A stretch of DNA of 64,000 nucleotides from Lysinibacillus sp. KCTC 33748. GTDB taxonomy: Bacteria; Bacillota; Bacilli; Bacillales_A; Planococcaceae. Location of the stretch: NCBI RefSeq assembly GCF_002237755.1, contig NZ_MWSJ01000021.1:20453-84452 (forward strand), in the 5' to 3' direction. A program made the position numbers and the translations under genes. Shown here in pieces: positions 56,353 to 64,000 of this stretch; position 1 is the stretch's first letter; the number at the start of each line of letters is the position of its first letter. The notes beneath the pieces were generated by a model, which searched no databases, was not told where the DNA came from, and was given only the letters and a program-made list of their open reading frames with translations.

Positions 56353-57602
56353 TCCCTAAATGGAATAGCTATAAGGAAAAATGGAATGTTCAGAGTGATG
56401 ATGTTATTAAACCAGGTCTAACTGCGATTGAAGAAGCTTTGGCACGAGTAGGTAATCCGGAAAATAAATTGCAAGTCGTACATGTAGCAGGGACTAACGG
56501 TAAAGGCTCGACACTTACTTTTCTAGAATCAATTGCTAAGGAACATGGCTTACGTGTTGGTAAATTTATGTCTCCTTGGATTTTGGACGTGCATGATCAA
56601 ATTCAAGTAGAAGGTCAAGCTATTTCAGAAGCTGAAATGGAACTTGTATTCCAACAAATGCAGGTAGCCGGACTTAGTAGCAAACTAACGGATTTTGAAC
56701 TTTTAACAGTTGCAACATTTTTACATTTTGTTGCTAGTAATGTAGATATCGCCCTTATTGAAGCTGGTATGGGTGGCTTACTTGATAGTACGAATGTGGT
56801 CACACCAATTGCCTCTATCATACCGAGTATCGCATTAGAGCATACGAATTTTTTAGGAGATACGATTGAAAGTATTGCCTACCATAAAGCCGGAATTATT
56901 AAGCCGTATCATCCAGTTATTATCGGCGATTTACCGTTAGAAGCGAAAAATATAGTCTACCAGGAAGCCAGCAAAAAACATGCATCCGTTTTTGAGCTAA
57001 ATCATCAGTTTTATGTGGAACAAGAGAAAGATGGAGAGAGCTATGTGCATAATGACAATGGCCTCCGCATTACAAAGCTTACACGCACTATAAAGGGAGC
57101 ACATCAGGCGAATAATATGGCACTTGCTATTACAGCCTTCTTTGAAGTAGCGACTGCATTGGAGTTACAAGTTAGTAAAGAATCTATTCAAAAAGCTGTG
57201 AAAAACGCTACCATTTTAGGACGTTTTGAAGAAATTATGCCTTATATTGTTTTAGACGGTGCGCATAATCCAGCGAGTGCTGAGAAATTAATAGAAACGA
57301 TTAAGCAGGAGTTCCCAGATGAGCAGATTACTTTTGTAATTGGAATTCTTGCAGATAAGGCTGTAAAAGAGATTTTGCAACTATTTGAGCAAGTAAGTGA
57401 TTGTTTTTACTTTGTTGATATTGATAATCCCCGTGCGATGGCTGCTCACAACATGCTTGAGCTGTCCAACGCCTCTCATAAGGCAGTTTTAGAAGATTAT
57501 GTGCAATTTTTAAAACGACAGTCAGCAAGTAAATCGAGGACGATTGTATCGGGTTCATTGTATTTATTAACGGAAGTTCGTAGTAGATTAAAAAACAATT
57601 AA
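56349..57602 (+). CDS. FolC-like protein (second, diverged copy)
   Basis: 417 residues. Same fold: P-loop 'GTNGKGSTLTFLES' near residues 50-63, 'AGIIKPYHPVII' and 'VLDGAHNPAS'. Two landmark segments differ from the first copy: 'TSPHLERVNERMTING' is 'MSPWILDVHDQIQVEG' here, and 'GLGGRLDATN' is 'GMGGLLDSTN', losing an Arg. It may have split functions with copy one (dihydrofolate synthase versus polyglutamylation) or taken another substrate. ATG 56349 overlaps the previous stop in ATGA, behind AGGGGG, so it is co-translated. A terminator follows. Confidence 0.9.
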   Translation: MIPKWNSYKEKWNVQSDDVIKPGLTAIEEALARVGNPENKLQVVHVAGTNGKGSTLTFLESIAKEHGLRVGKFMSPWILDVHDQIQVEGQAISEAEMELVFQQMQVAGLSSKLTDFELLTVATFLHFVASNVDIALIEAGMGGLLDSTNVVTPIASIIPSIALEHTNFLGDTIESIAYHKAGIIKPYHPVIIGDLPLEAKNIVYQEASKKHASVFELNHQFYVEQEKDGESYVHNDNGLRITKLTRTIKGAHQANNMALAITAFFEVATALELQVSKESIQKAVKNATILGRFEEIMPYIVLDGAHNPASAEKLIETIKQEFPDEQITFVIGILADKAVKEILQLFEQVSDCFYFVDIDNPRAMAAHNMLELSNASHKAVLEDYVQFLKRQSASKSRTIVSGSLYLLTEVRSRLKNN

Positions 57603-57628
57603 CATGTAGTTAGTATATTTCCAATATA

Positions 57629-57668
57629 ATCAGGTATTCATAAAAAAATGAGTACCTGATTTTTTTTC
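57629..57668. terminator. Terminator between folC copy 2 and the SRPBCC gene
   Basis: 13-bp stem ATCAGGTATTCAT / ATGAGTACCTGAT (one wobble) with T8 tail; it overlaps the end of the convergent SRPBCC gene. Confidence 0.92.
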
Positions 57669-58083
57669 ATTTGGGTATTCTCTCTTTGAGTTCCGTAAGT
57701 ACTTTTTGCCAATATTTTTTCATTTCTTCTCTTACATTCTGATTAGAAAGTTTTTCTTGATGGAAGCTAATAGTAGTTTTATTACTTGCACCCGGTATAA
57801 TACGAACTTGTACGGTTGATGCCTTGTCCCATCCTACCTTTTGCCAAGTTAGACGAAGTTGTTGTAAAGGTTTAACTACGCGTATTTCTCCTGACCCTAA
57901 TTTCGTAATATAGTTCTGTCCTGGTTCAAGGATAATGAACATACTCTCTCCTAACCATACGTTTAATCCATCTTGTGAAGTAACTAGGTTCCAAGCTTCC
58001 TCTTGGGCAATCGGGAACATCCTTCTAACACCTACTTGAAACTCTACTGTTTTTGTTTGTCCAATAATTTTCGGATTATCCAC
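57667..58083 (-). CDS. SRPBCC/AHSA1-like domain protein
   Basis: 138 residues. Activator of Hsp90 ATPase homologue 1-like fold: 'VRRMFPIAQEEAWNLVTSQDGLNVWLGE' near residues 19-46, 'EIRVVKPLQQLRLTWQKVGWDKASTVQVRII' near 66-96, 'ISFHQEKLSNQNVREEMKKYWQKVLTELKE' at the end. Ligand or role unknown. The start is ATG 58083 (M-D-N-P-K-I-I-G); GGAGGTAAGAAGGTGG precedes it. Single gene. Confidence 0.85.
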   Translation of the reverse strand: MDNPKIIGQTKTVEFQVGVRRMFPIAQEEAWNLVTSQDGLNVWLGESMFIILEPGQNYITKLGSGEIRVVKPLQQLRLTWQKVGWDKASTVQVRIIPGASNKTTISFHQEKLSNQNVREEMKKYWQKVLTELKERIPK

Positions 58084-58409
58084 CTTCTTACCTCCATCAC
58101 TAGTATTTATCTGTAATAATATTATTTCTATTTTTGCTTTCTGTTTCCTTGCGCATCCTCAAATTTTTTTGTTAAACAGTAGAAGACTCCTTTGATAGAG
58201 ATACAAAAGAGTAATATAAAAAATCCACCTCTTTTTTAGTAAATCTTTTTATACAAAAATATTTATTTTTGCAGTAAAACCTCGAAAATAACTAGTGAAT
58301 CAAAATGTAGTAAATTCGCATTTACACATCCTTTTGTACATATACTTATATATCAAATTGGTCTTTTCTAAATTTACTTTGATACGTTAAAGAAAGAGGT
58401 GATGGTCGA
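58084..58409. other. AT-rich non-coding stretch upstream of the SpoIIB-like gene
   Basis: Divergent promoter region of about 325 bp. No gene or mosaic repeat seen; sporulation-type promoter elements could not be called by eye. Confidence 0.4.
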
Positions 58410-59054
58410 ATGAAAATTGTCAGTCAAGTGATGAGAAAACAAATATTTCGGGCGATGATTATTGGAGGAGTAGTAGGACTTTTTGGTGTAGGCATTTTTT
58501 TAGGTATTCTTCAAGCGAGCACTCAATTTTCTATAAAAAATGATAGTAATGAGGTAGCTAATAAAAGTAATAATAATACCAAAGGGGAAACCATTACGAC
58601 AGCGGGAGGAGCAACGAACGGACCCATGCTTTTTGCTAGTCAAGCAGGGGTCTATTCAAATTATGAAAGTGCAAGCGCATTTGTATCTGAACACCCTTCA
58701 TTAAAAGAAAGTGCCATTGTCGAGGTCGATGGAAAATTTCACATTTGGACAAGTGTGGTAACAGATGAAAGTCAACTTGTTTTCTTAAAAGATCCTGCAA
58801 CATTTAAAAAAGCATTCACTTTGAGTGGCGACAGTTGTAAGGAGGCAACACTTGCAGAGCTTCCATCTGTGCTAACTGACAAAAATGCAACAAAATTAAA
58901 TTTTAAGGATAATTCCAAAGATTCTACGCTACCTGCTGATTGGCAATCTATTGGAGCAGCAGCCTCGTCTATTTCAAGCGATACCAGCATCATTCGATTA
59001 CAAGTTTTGGCCCATTACAAATCGAAAAATGCTTGTCTTCAAGTGAAATTTTAA
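58410..59054 (+). CDS. SpoIIB-like membrane protein with SPOR-type region
   Basis: 214 residues: short basic cytoplasmic start, one membrane segment (about 14-35), a Ser/Asn/Thr-rich linker and an outer domain with 'MLFASQAGVYSNYESASAFVSEHPSL', which resembles a SPOR peptidoglycan-binding fold ('FASQ.G.Y...SA..'). B. subtilis has spoIIB at this place, between folC/comC and maf-radC, and it helps septal thinning and engulfment. The B. subtilis protein is longer (about 330 residues), so the name is by position and domain layout. AGAGGTG precedes ATG 58410. Confidence 0.7.
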   Translation: MKIVSQVMRKQIFRAMIIGGVVGLFGVGIFLGILQASTQFSIKNDSNEVANKSNNNTKGETITTAGGATNGPMLFASQAGVYSNYESASAFVSEHPSLKESAIVEVDGKFHIWTSVVTDESQLVFLKDPATFKKAFTLSGDSCKEATLAELPSVLTDKNATKLNFKDNSKDSTLPADWQSIGAAASSISSDTSIIRLQVLAHYKSKNACLQVKF

Positions 59055-59153
59055 GCATAAAAGATAGTGAAATAAGCATTATCTTGATTTTTAGAAAATT
59101 TTCAAATGCCAAATTCTCCGTTATGATAACTAATAAGGAGGAATGGTCAGACA

Positions 59154-59747
59154 ATGTTTAAAACAAATCACAAGATAGTGCTTGCTTCTGCTTCACCACG
59201 ACGAAAGGAATTACTTACTATGCTATCCCTTCCGTTTGACATAATAACTAGTGAAGTAGAAGAGACAAGCGTTCAGGCAACTACAATGCAAGATTATGTA
59301 AAAGGTGTAGCTCTATTAAAAACACATGATGTGGCAAAAAAAGCGCCAGATGCAACGATTATTGGAGCGGATACGATTGTTGTTTATGATGATGAGCTAC
59401 TCCATAAACCAAAAAATCGTGAGGAGGCAATTTCTCACTTATTGCGCTTATCAGGGAAGTGTCATGCGGTCATGACAGCTGTTGCCATTATTGAGCCTGA
59501 CGGTCATGAAACTACATTTGTGGAAGAGACAAATGTTGTCTTTCATCAATTATCGCAGGAGCTCATCGAAGCATATGTAGATTCGGGAGATCCATTTGAT
59601 AAAGCAGGCGGTTATGGCATTCAAACTGCTGGAACCCTCCTAGTGAAACGAATTGAAGGAGATTATAACAATGTTGTCGGTTTACCACTTGCAGCGTTGT
59701 TTACGCAATTGGTAGCACGCAATATTATCCAATTTGCGAAGGAGTGA
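59154..59747 (+). CDS. maf: Maf family nucleotide pyrophosphatase
   Basis: 197 residues. 'LASASPRRKELL' near residues 11-22 is the family signature, then 'GADTIVVYDDELLHKPKNREEA' near 68-89 and 'SGDPFDKAGGYGIQ' near 143-156. Maf proteins hydrolyse non-canonical or damaged nucleoside triphosphates and affect septation when overexpressed in B. subtilis. GGAGGA precedes ATG 59154. Followed seven bases later by the truncated radC. Confidence 0.95.
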   Translation: MFKTNHKIVLASASPRRKELLTMLSLPFDIITSEVEETSVQATTMQDYVKGVALLKTHDVAKKAPDATIIGADTIVVYDDELLHKPKNREEAISHLLRLSGKCHAVMTAVAIIEPDGHETTFVEETNVVFHQLSQELIEAYVDSGDPFDKAGGYGIQTAGTLLVKRIEGDYNNVVGLPLAALFTQLVARNIIQFAKE

Positions 59748-59754
59748 GGCTTTT

Positions 59755-60174
59755 TTGACGAATGATGTTTTACAAAGGACGATGATACGAGACGTTCATA
59801 TAGAAGATCGCCCCCGTGAAAGACTACGTAGACAAGGAGCTATGAGTTTATCGAATCAGGAGCTACTGGCTATTTTACTAAGGACAGGCACTAAAGAAGA
59901 GTCTGTCCTTGTACTGGCAAATCGCGTACTAAGCGTTTTTGAGCGTTTACATCATTTGAAACATGCAACAATAGAAGAAATGGTTGCTATTAGAGGGATT
60001 GGTGAGGTTAAAGCCATTCAGTTATTAGCGGCAATTGAACTCGGTAGACGTCTCGCGCAGAAACATAGCGATGAAAAATATACGATTCGTTCCCCGCAAG
60101 ATGCCGCTACCTATTTAATGCCTGATATGACCTCATTGAATCAGGAACATTTCGTCGTAGGAAAGTTGACATAA
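59755..60174 (+). pseudogene. radC: RadC, 5' part, interrupted by prophage insertion
   Basis: About 139 codons. TTG 59755 follows GGAGTGAGG. The helix-hairpin-helix N-terminal half is intact: 'RPRERLRRQGAMSLSNQELLAILLRTG', 'IRGIGEVKAIQLLAAIELGRR', 'IRSPQDAATYLMPDM'. Similarity ends after 'NQEHFVV'; a RadC should continue L-Y-L-N-T-K-N with the JAB metalloprotease domain (H-x-H and D ligands), which is missing. The next gene is a large serine recombinase, so the rest of radC is expected beyond the other prophage end. Full-length RadC is about 225-230 residues. Confidence 0.93.
60140..60170. other. Probable attachment site (att) of the prophage within radC
   Basis: RadC similarity stops near GAACATTTCGTCGTAGG (about 60146-60162). 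The crossover core of a serine integrase is short, so it must lie within or next to this stretch. The exact core needs the other junction, which is outside the window. Confidence 0.6.
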
Positions 60175-60232
60175 ATACGAAAAAATACTAGCAGATTGAG
60201 CCTAATAAAAGCTTATATCTGCTATTCGTATT
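60174..60232. terminator. Imperfect hairpin at the radC/integrase junction
   Basis: AATACGAA..TAGCAGAT / ATCTGCTA-TTCGTATT with T6 tail on the plus strand; it overlaps the last codons of the recombinase gene. It could end transcription entering from radC, or be part of recombinase-binding half-sites. Confidence 0.6.
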
Positions 60233-61633
60233 TTTTGATTTCTGTATCCTCTACCTTTAGAACGTTCTATTATTTCAATTTTAATACTTTCAAAAAATGT
60301 TTGTACAAAGGCACGTCTTTCTTCTTGGTTTAAACGAAAATAATTTTCATTAAAAGACTTTGTTATTTCTTTATATCTTTCAATATCTACTGGATGTTGA
60401 GGAGCACCTTCAATATTTTTTAATTCATTCTGTAAAGATTCGTAGCGAACTCTAGATTCATCCATACGTAATTTAAATTCATCATCAGTAATCAAATCAT
60501 TAGCCCAAGCTCGCTGGTATTTCTCTCGTTGATTTTCTATTTGTTTTAATTCATTTTTGATTTCTGACAAATTGTTATCTTCATTATAGTTTTCGTTTTT
60601 TGAAGCCATAACTGTAAAATTACTCATATATTCAATTAGTGCTTCATCCATTTTAATTTCTGAAGTACTAAAAGGAGACCTATCACGATGATTTAAAGCA
60701 CATACTTGGCATCTATAATTATTTCTTACCTCAACGCCTTTATCAGTTTTACGGTTCCAAGTAGTACGTTCAGATGTGCATCGACTCCCGCAATCAGGAC
60801 AGATTATTTTTGTTTGATAGACAAAGTGACTAGTTACATTGCGACTTTTATAATTCTGACGAGACGAAATTATTTTTTGTAGTTGTTCAAACTCTTCTTT
60901 TGTCATAATTCCCTCATGAGTGTTTTCATAAATTGCATCTTTCCAATACATAGATCCGTACAATGCAGGATTGTGTAATAAACTTAATAATGTAGCTATA
61001 TGCCATTTATAACCACGCTTAGGTTTATACTTAGAGGAATCCATGTATAATGCTAGTTGCCTAAATGACATGCCTTCACGAATTTTTTTAATCATTAATT
61101 TTACTGCTTTAATTTCTTCTTTGTTAATTTGCAATTTATCATTTTCATCCTTATAAAAACCGTATGGAGGTTGTGCTAACCATTCACCTTGCCGAGCTTT
61201 TTCAACTTGTCCCATCGATACACGTTCGCCTAAATTGGCGCTCTCCCATTCTGCAATGGCAGCAATGATTGTAATAAACATTTTACCCATAGCCGTGGAT
61301 GTATCATAAAATTCAGTTGCTGATCGAAATGTGCAACTGTATTTTTCTAATTCATCTAAAATTCGATGTAGATCACGTACTGAACGTGTTAACCTGTCCA
61401 ATCGATAAACTAATAAAACTTTTATATGACCTGCTCTAATATCTTCCATCAACTTTTTTAATTGAGGTCTTTTTGTATCGCGACCAGAAATACCTTCGTC
61501 TACATAGAATTTATAATCATGCCAATTCTGGGCTGTACAAAAGGCTTTTAAACGTTCCCGTTGAGCAGAAATAGAATAACCTTCATTTGCTTGCTCTTCT
61601 GTGGATACCCTTATATAAATACCTACAGTCATG
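60202..61633 (-). CDS. Large serine recombinase (phage integrase)
   Basis: 476 residues. Resolvase catalytic domain at about 1-150 with nucleophile Ser in 'GIYIRVSTEEQ' and Arg residues in 'YRLDRLTRSVRDL'; recombinase domain with 'PYGFYKD' near 165 and 'ILHNPALYG'-like segment near 235; zinc ribbon 'CPDCGSRC...CQVCALNH' near 280-320; then a coiled-coil arm. It integrates and, with a directionality factor, excises the prophage. The start is ATG 61633 behind GGAGG; upstream frame to 61683 is not supported. It sits at the prophage end inside radC. Confidence 0.95.
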
Positions 61634-61744
61634 TGAAATACCTCCAATAATCTAGAACATAGTAAAGCTGATACGGTGTCCAATATTTAAAATCAGCGTC
61701 TTATAGGCTTTAGTAAATATTGAAACTTCGTTTCTCTTTAAACT

Positions 61745-62077
61745 TTATATATCAGCGTGTGCATTTTCCTCTGAATAAAAATAGCTATCGAGTATTTGGT
61801 GATGAATGTGAACGATTGGACTATCGGCAAGTGTAAATAAATAGACATTCTCTACATAAGTTTTAAGAAAATCCTCAATTAAATATTTAATTATCACCTG
61901 GGGAACCTCGTTGAATAATAAATGAGATACACTTACTCTATTTTGTAGAGAACTGTATACATGTATGACTTTATATTCATCATTAAGAAGATATATTTTT
62001 AAAGTGCAATCCCGACCAGCTTTTATAAGTTCTACTGTATCTTTTGATTGTTCAGGTGTTATATCTATTAAATTCAT
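61745..62077 (-). CDS. Hypothetical phage protein, 110 residues
   Basis: Lies between the recombinase and repressor genes on the same strand. Soluble and acidic; no family recognised. 'LKIYLLNDEYKVIHVYSSLQNRVSVSHLLFNEVPQVIIKYLIEDFLK' forms the core. ATG 62077 is eight bases after AAGGAG; GTG 62086 overlaps the site. Genes at this place in lysogeny modules are sometimes superinfection-exclusion or excision factors; there is no direct support for either. Confidence 0.65.
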   Translation of the reverse strand: MNLIDITPEQSKDTVELIKAGRDCTLKIYLLNDEYKVIHVYSSLQNRVSVSHLLFNEVPQVIIKYLIEDFLKTYVENVYLFTLADSPIVHIHHQILDSYFYSEENAHADI

Positions 62078-62100
62078 TATTATCACTCCTTATATGAATA

Positions 62101-62130
62101 AAGAGCAGACGGATGAGTCTGCTCTTATTT
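62101..62130 (-). terminator. Terminator after the repressor gene
   Basis: Perfect 10-bp stem AAGAGCAGAC / GTCTGCTCTT with 6-base loop, downstream of the repressor on the minus strand; the T-tail there is weak (TATTCAT). Confidence 0.6.
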
Positions 62131-62154
62131 CTGTAATGCTTAAACGTTTAAGTA

Positions 62155-62790
62155 TTAATCTAAGTTGACAATATAAGTGACCACTTTACCATGTAGTCTT
62201 AAATCTACATCATTCTTACTCATAATGTAATCAGTGAAAGTTGGATCTGTTGAATTTGGTCTAAAAATAAATTTATCACCAACTTCATAAAAAACTTTAA
62301 CCGAATAATCGTATCCGTTGCTATAAACAACAATATCTCCATTTTTTAGGTCATTCACTGAAACACTTTTTATTGCTATTAACGAATCATGTGGAATGAC
62401 TTTGTTCATCGATTCACCGTTTACCTTCATAAAGAATACATCCTTATTACCAGCGTATTTACCTAATAATTCGTCTGGTATTGTAATCATTTCAGATTCT
62501 TCTACGCTTTCAACGCATATTGGTAGTCCGGCGGATATTTTAATTTCTGGGAAGTAACGATAATCAGTAGACATTTGAGATGGTTCGATTTGTTCCCATC
62601 CCATTAAATATGCAGGAGAAACATTCAAAGCTCTTGCTAATGATGGGATAAGTTCTATTGATAAATTTTCAATCTCACTACTCTCATACCTATAAATTGT
62701 TGCTCGGTTTTTACCTATTTTCACGCCTAGTTCATCAGCAGACATTTTTAATTGTTTACGTCTACGTTTAATTCTTTCGCCAACACTCAT
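62155..62790 (-). CDS. Phage repressor, HTH_3 plus S24 (LexA-like) peptidase domain
   Basis: 211 residues. N-terminal Xre-type helix-turn-helix ('MSADELGVKIGKNRATIYRYES' near 16-37), then an S24 self-cleaving domain. The likely cleavage site Ala-Gly is in 'KISAGLPI' near residue 87, the catalytic Ser in 'VNGESMNK' near 124 and the Lys in 'YSVKVFYE' near 166. It should hold lysogeny and be cleaved with RecA help after DNA damage. ATG 62790 follows AGAGGTGA; GTG 62799 is in the site. Confidence 0.93.
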   Translation of the reverse strand: MSVGERIKRRRKQLKMSADELGVKIGKNRATIYRYESSEIENLSIELIPSLARALNVSPAYLMGWEQIEPSQMSTDYRYFPEIKISAGLPICVESVEESEMITIPDELLGKYAGNKDVFFMKVNGESMNKVIPHDSLIAIKSVSVNDLKNGDIVVYSNGYDYSVKVFYEVGDKFIFRPNSTDPTFTDYIMSKNDVDLRLHGKVVTYIVNLD

Positions 62791-62815
62791 GTAGTTCACC
62801 TCTTTTCTTACTCAT

Positions 62816-62844
62816 AGTATACAATTAAAGTCGCGTATATGCAA
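62816..62844 (-). promoter_or_regulatory. Candidate repressor-maintenance promoter
   Basis: On the minus strand TTGCAT, 17 bases, TATACT, with good spacing to the repressor gene. The spacer contains ATACGCGAC, related to the operator-like half-sites on the other side. Confidence 0.7.
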
Positions 62845-62895
62845 CAAAATACGAAGTGATTTAAGAAAAATTTTCATTTTGTGCGAATTTTATTG

Positions 62896-62924
62896 TTGAC
62901 GTGGAATAAAATATCAATTATGAT
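62896..62924 (+). promoter_or_regulatory. Candidate lytic (Cro-side) promoter
   Basis: TTGACG at 62896-62901, 17 bases, TATGAT at 62919-62924, about 52 bases before the Cro-like gene. Close to sigma-A consensus. Confidence 0.75.
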
Positions 62925-62931
62925 GTAATTA

Positions 62932-62947
62932 ATCGCACCGAATGCGA
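62932..62947. promoter_or_regulatory. Candidate phage operator dyad
   Basis: TCGCA-CCGAA-TGCGA just downstream of the Cro-side -10. Related half-sites (GTGCGAATT at 62881, GTCGCGTAT at 62830) are scattered through the divergent promoter region. A second, stronger dyad is at 63191-63213. Confidence 0.6.
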
Positions 62948-62976
62948 CAGATTGCGTAAAAAAAGGTGGTGAGAAA

Positions 62977-63204
62977 ATGGAAGGGATGGTAAATGTAAAT
63001 AAGCTTAGAGGTCAAATTGTTGAAAAAGGCTTTAAAGTTGAAACATTGGCGGATGCTATCGGCATGGATAGAAGTACCTTTTATCGCAGATTGAACAATC
63101 ATGGTGAAACATTCTCGATTAGAGAAGCGAATTTAATCTGCAATCGCCTAGAATTAAATAAAGATGAAGCTATGTCTATTTTTTTTACAAACTTTGTCGC
63201 GTGA
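62977..63204 (+). CDS. Small HTH protein, Cro-like or phage-encoded regulator
   Basis: 75 residues. 'KGFKVETLADAIGMDRSTFYRRLNNHGETFSIREANLICNRLEL' is a Xre-type helix-turn-helix with a following helix. It is the first gene on the rightward side of the divergent promoter region, the usual place of cro. AAAGGTGGTGAG precedes ATG 62977. It probably opposes the S24 repressor at shared operators; inferred from position. Confidence 0.82.
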   Translation: MEGMVNVNKLRGQIVEKGFKVETLADAIGMDRSTFYRRLNNHGETFSIREANLICNRLELNKDEAMSIFFTNFVA

Positions 63205-63213
63205 AGTGCGACA
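63191..63213. promoter_or_regulatory. Candidate second operator, 8-bp arms
   Basis: TTTGTCGC-GTGAAGT-GCGACAAA, a perfect dyad that overlaps the end of the Cro-like gene. It shares the TCGC/GCGA core with the site at 62932-62947. Confidence 0.55.
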
Positions 63214-63322
63214 AATGAATTCGTAAATGCGCTGTGATACCGAGCCAATGACGGTATAGTCGTTACTTATAGCTTATATGACGGTAGCAACGTTAATAGA
63301 TTTATCGGAAGGAGAAAATGTA

Positions 63323-63469
63323 TTGAAAACTATTCCATCAATCGAAACTCAACAACGGATGCATGCTTTCTTTATGAAAACATCAGCACCACGAATCTAT
63401 AAGGAACTTTTAGAAGCTGAGCGACAAAGAAAGGAGGTTGAGGCAGAAAATGAAAATCAAAGTAGCTGA
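63323..63469 (+). CDS. Small phage early protein, 48 residues
   Basis: TTG 63323 follows GGAAGGA with nine bases; a longer in-frame start at 63278 has no ribosome binding site. The protein is charged and helical ('RIYKELLEAERQRKEVEAENENQ'). No family recognised. Overlaps the next small gene. Confidence 0.6.
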   Translation: MKTIPSIETQQRMHAFFMKTSAPRIYKELLEAERQRKEVEAENENQSS

Positions 63470-63551
63470 GTGGTTGGCATTACCGATTGAGAAACGTTTG
63501 GCTTTAATCAGCAATGCGATGAATAAAGCTGTATCAGTACGTCAGAAGTAA
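63450..63551 (+). CDS. Tiny phage protein, 33 residues
   Basis: ATG 63450 with AAGGAGG upstream at 63431-63437. Reads 'MKIKVAEWLALPIEKRLALI' then 'SNAMNKAVSVRQK'. Overlaps the end of the previous gene by 20 bases in another frame, typical of compact phage early regions. Function unknown. Confidence 0.5.
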   Translation: MKIKVAEWLALPIEKRLALISNAMNKAVSVRQK

Positions 63552-63580
63552 AACTATCAAACTATTTGGAGGTTGATTGA

Positions 63581-63733
63581 GTGGGAACAAGAATAATGCC
63601 TGCCGAAACAATGCAATGTAAATGCAATGTGTGTAGTAAAGAGTTTCATATAGAAGAAGCTAAATTTTGCATAATATGTGGAACAAAATTGGATTTAAAA
63701 AATGCAGCTACTAAAATAGTATCTCATCACTAA
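63581..63733 (+). CDS. Small zinc-ribbon phage protein, 50 residues
   Basis: GTG 63581 is eight bases after GGAGG. Cysteines at C-x-C-x2-C ('CKCNVC') and C-x2-C ('CIICG') can form a zinc ribbon. Function unknown; such small zinc proteins are frequent in phage early regions. Confidence 0.65.
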   Translation: MGTRIMPAETMQCKCNVCSKEFHIEEAKFCIICGTKLDLKNAATKIVSHH

Positions 63734-63757
63734 ATTTCATTTTTTAGGAGGATAAAT

Positions 63758-64000
63758 ATGCAAGCAGTATTAATTGTGGAAGGCATGGTTAATTCAATTC
63801 AAAAACGAATTGCTGAATACGAGGAAATTTCAAATGATTTAGCATACGATTACATTCAGTCGGATATGCCACTCCCTACGGAAATTAAACAGCGTTATGA
63901 CAATGTTGGCACTTTGGCAGAAGGGTTACAAGAAGCTGTAGACATCATTAAACGAGGTGACTACATGCGAGAAGATGTTGATTTGTCAGGTGGCAATGTT
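63758..64000 (+). CDS. Hypothetical phage protein, 3' truncated by window edge
   Basis: ATG 63758 follows AGGAGG; 81 codons are open to the end of the window. Helical, acidic ('KRIAEYEEISNDLAYDYIQSD', 'NVGTLAEGLQEAVDIIKRGDYM'). No family recognised. Part of the rightward early operon of the prophage. Confidence 0.7.
   Translation, partial: MQAVLIVEGMVNSIQKRIAEYEEISNDLAYDYIQSDMPLPTEIKQRYDNVGTLAEGLQEAVDIIKRGDYMREDVDLSGGNV

Overview
The window is low-GC Firmicutes chromosome, most likely a Lysinibacillus-type spore former (Bacillales). The evidence is gene order and content. There is a B. subtilis-like backbone ysoA-tig-clpX-lon-engB ... hemA-hemX-hemC-hemD-hemB-hemL ... spoVID-valS-folC ... 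spoIIB-maf-radC. There is also a gerA-type spore germination operon, a quinol oxidase qox operon, many TTG/GTG starts and strong AGGAGG ribosome binding sites. The assignment to Lysinibacillus is an inference; no rRNA or tRNA gene was seen.

Layout. 1-5.5 kb: molybdenum cofactor genes moeA(partial)-mobB-moaE-moaD run rightward and converge on a molybdate importer modB-modA. A HTH/substrate-binding regulator is divergent from modA, with a 28-bp perfect palindrome between them, and an MsmX/UgpC-like ABC ATPase follows. 6-19.6 kb: single genes (cold shock protein, MATE exporter, thioredoxin-like protein, DinB, phosphoesterase, nucleoid-associated-like protein), the gerA-gerB-gerC germination operon, TrmO, a GNAT and a lipoprotein. 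20.4-24.2 kb: qoxABCD on the minus strand. 25-27 kb: DUF2785 and an unknown protein. 27.2-34.8 kb: the protein quality-control block ysoA, tig, clpX, lon, engB. 34.9-41.6 kb: a small YjfB-like protein and a three-gene envelope module (a secreted beta-rich protein, an SLH protein and an SLH-vWA protein). 43-49.7 kb: haem (tetrapyrrole) genes hemA and hemXCDBL. 50-59.7 kb: CoxG-like protein, short SpoVID, T-box-valS, two tandem folC genes, an SRPBCC protein, SpoIIB-like protein, maf. 59.8-64 kb: radC is cut short by the left end of a prophage carrying a large serine recombinase (minus), an S24-type repressor, a Cro-like gene and early genes that run off the window.

How the genes work together. 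MoeA, MobB, MoaE and MoaD make molybdopterin cofactor while ModAB bring in molybdate. HemA through HemL carry glutamyl-tRNA to uroporphyrinogen III, feeding haem to the Qox terminal oxidase. Tig, ClpX and Lon handle nascent, unfolded and damaged proteins. GerABC, SpoVID and SpoIIB belong to sporulation and germination.

Beyond the genes, the most striking structure is a family of mosaic, hairpin-rich intergenic repeats, built from at least three modules and present at eight or more places in either orientation. One copy, with a strong terminator, separates hemA from hemX. The other points worth attention are the prophage in radC with its operator dyads, the cysteine-flanked vWA domain in the envelope module, and the diverged second folC.
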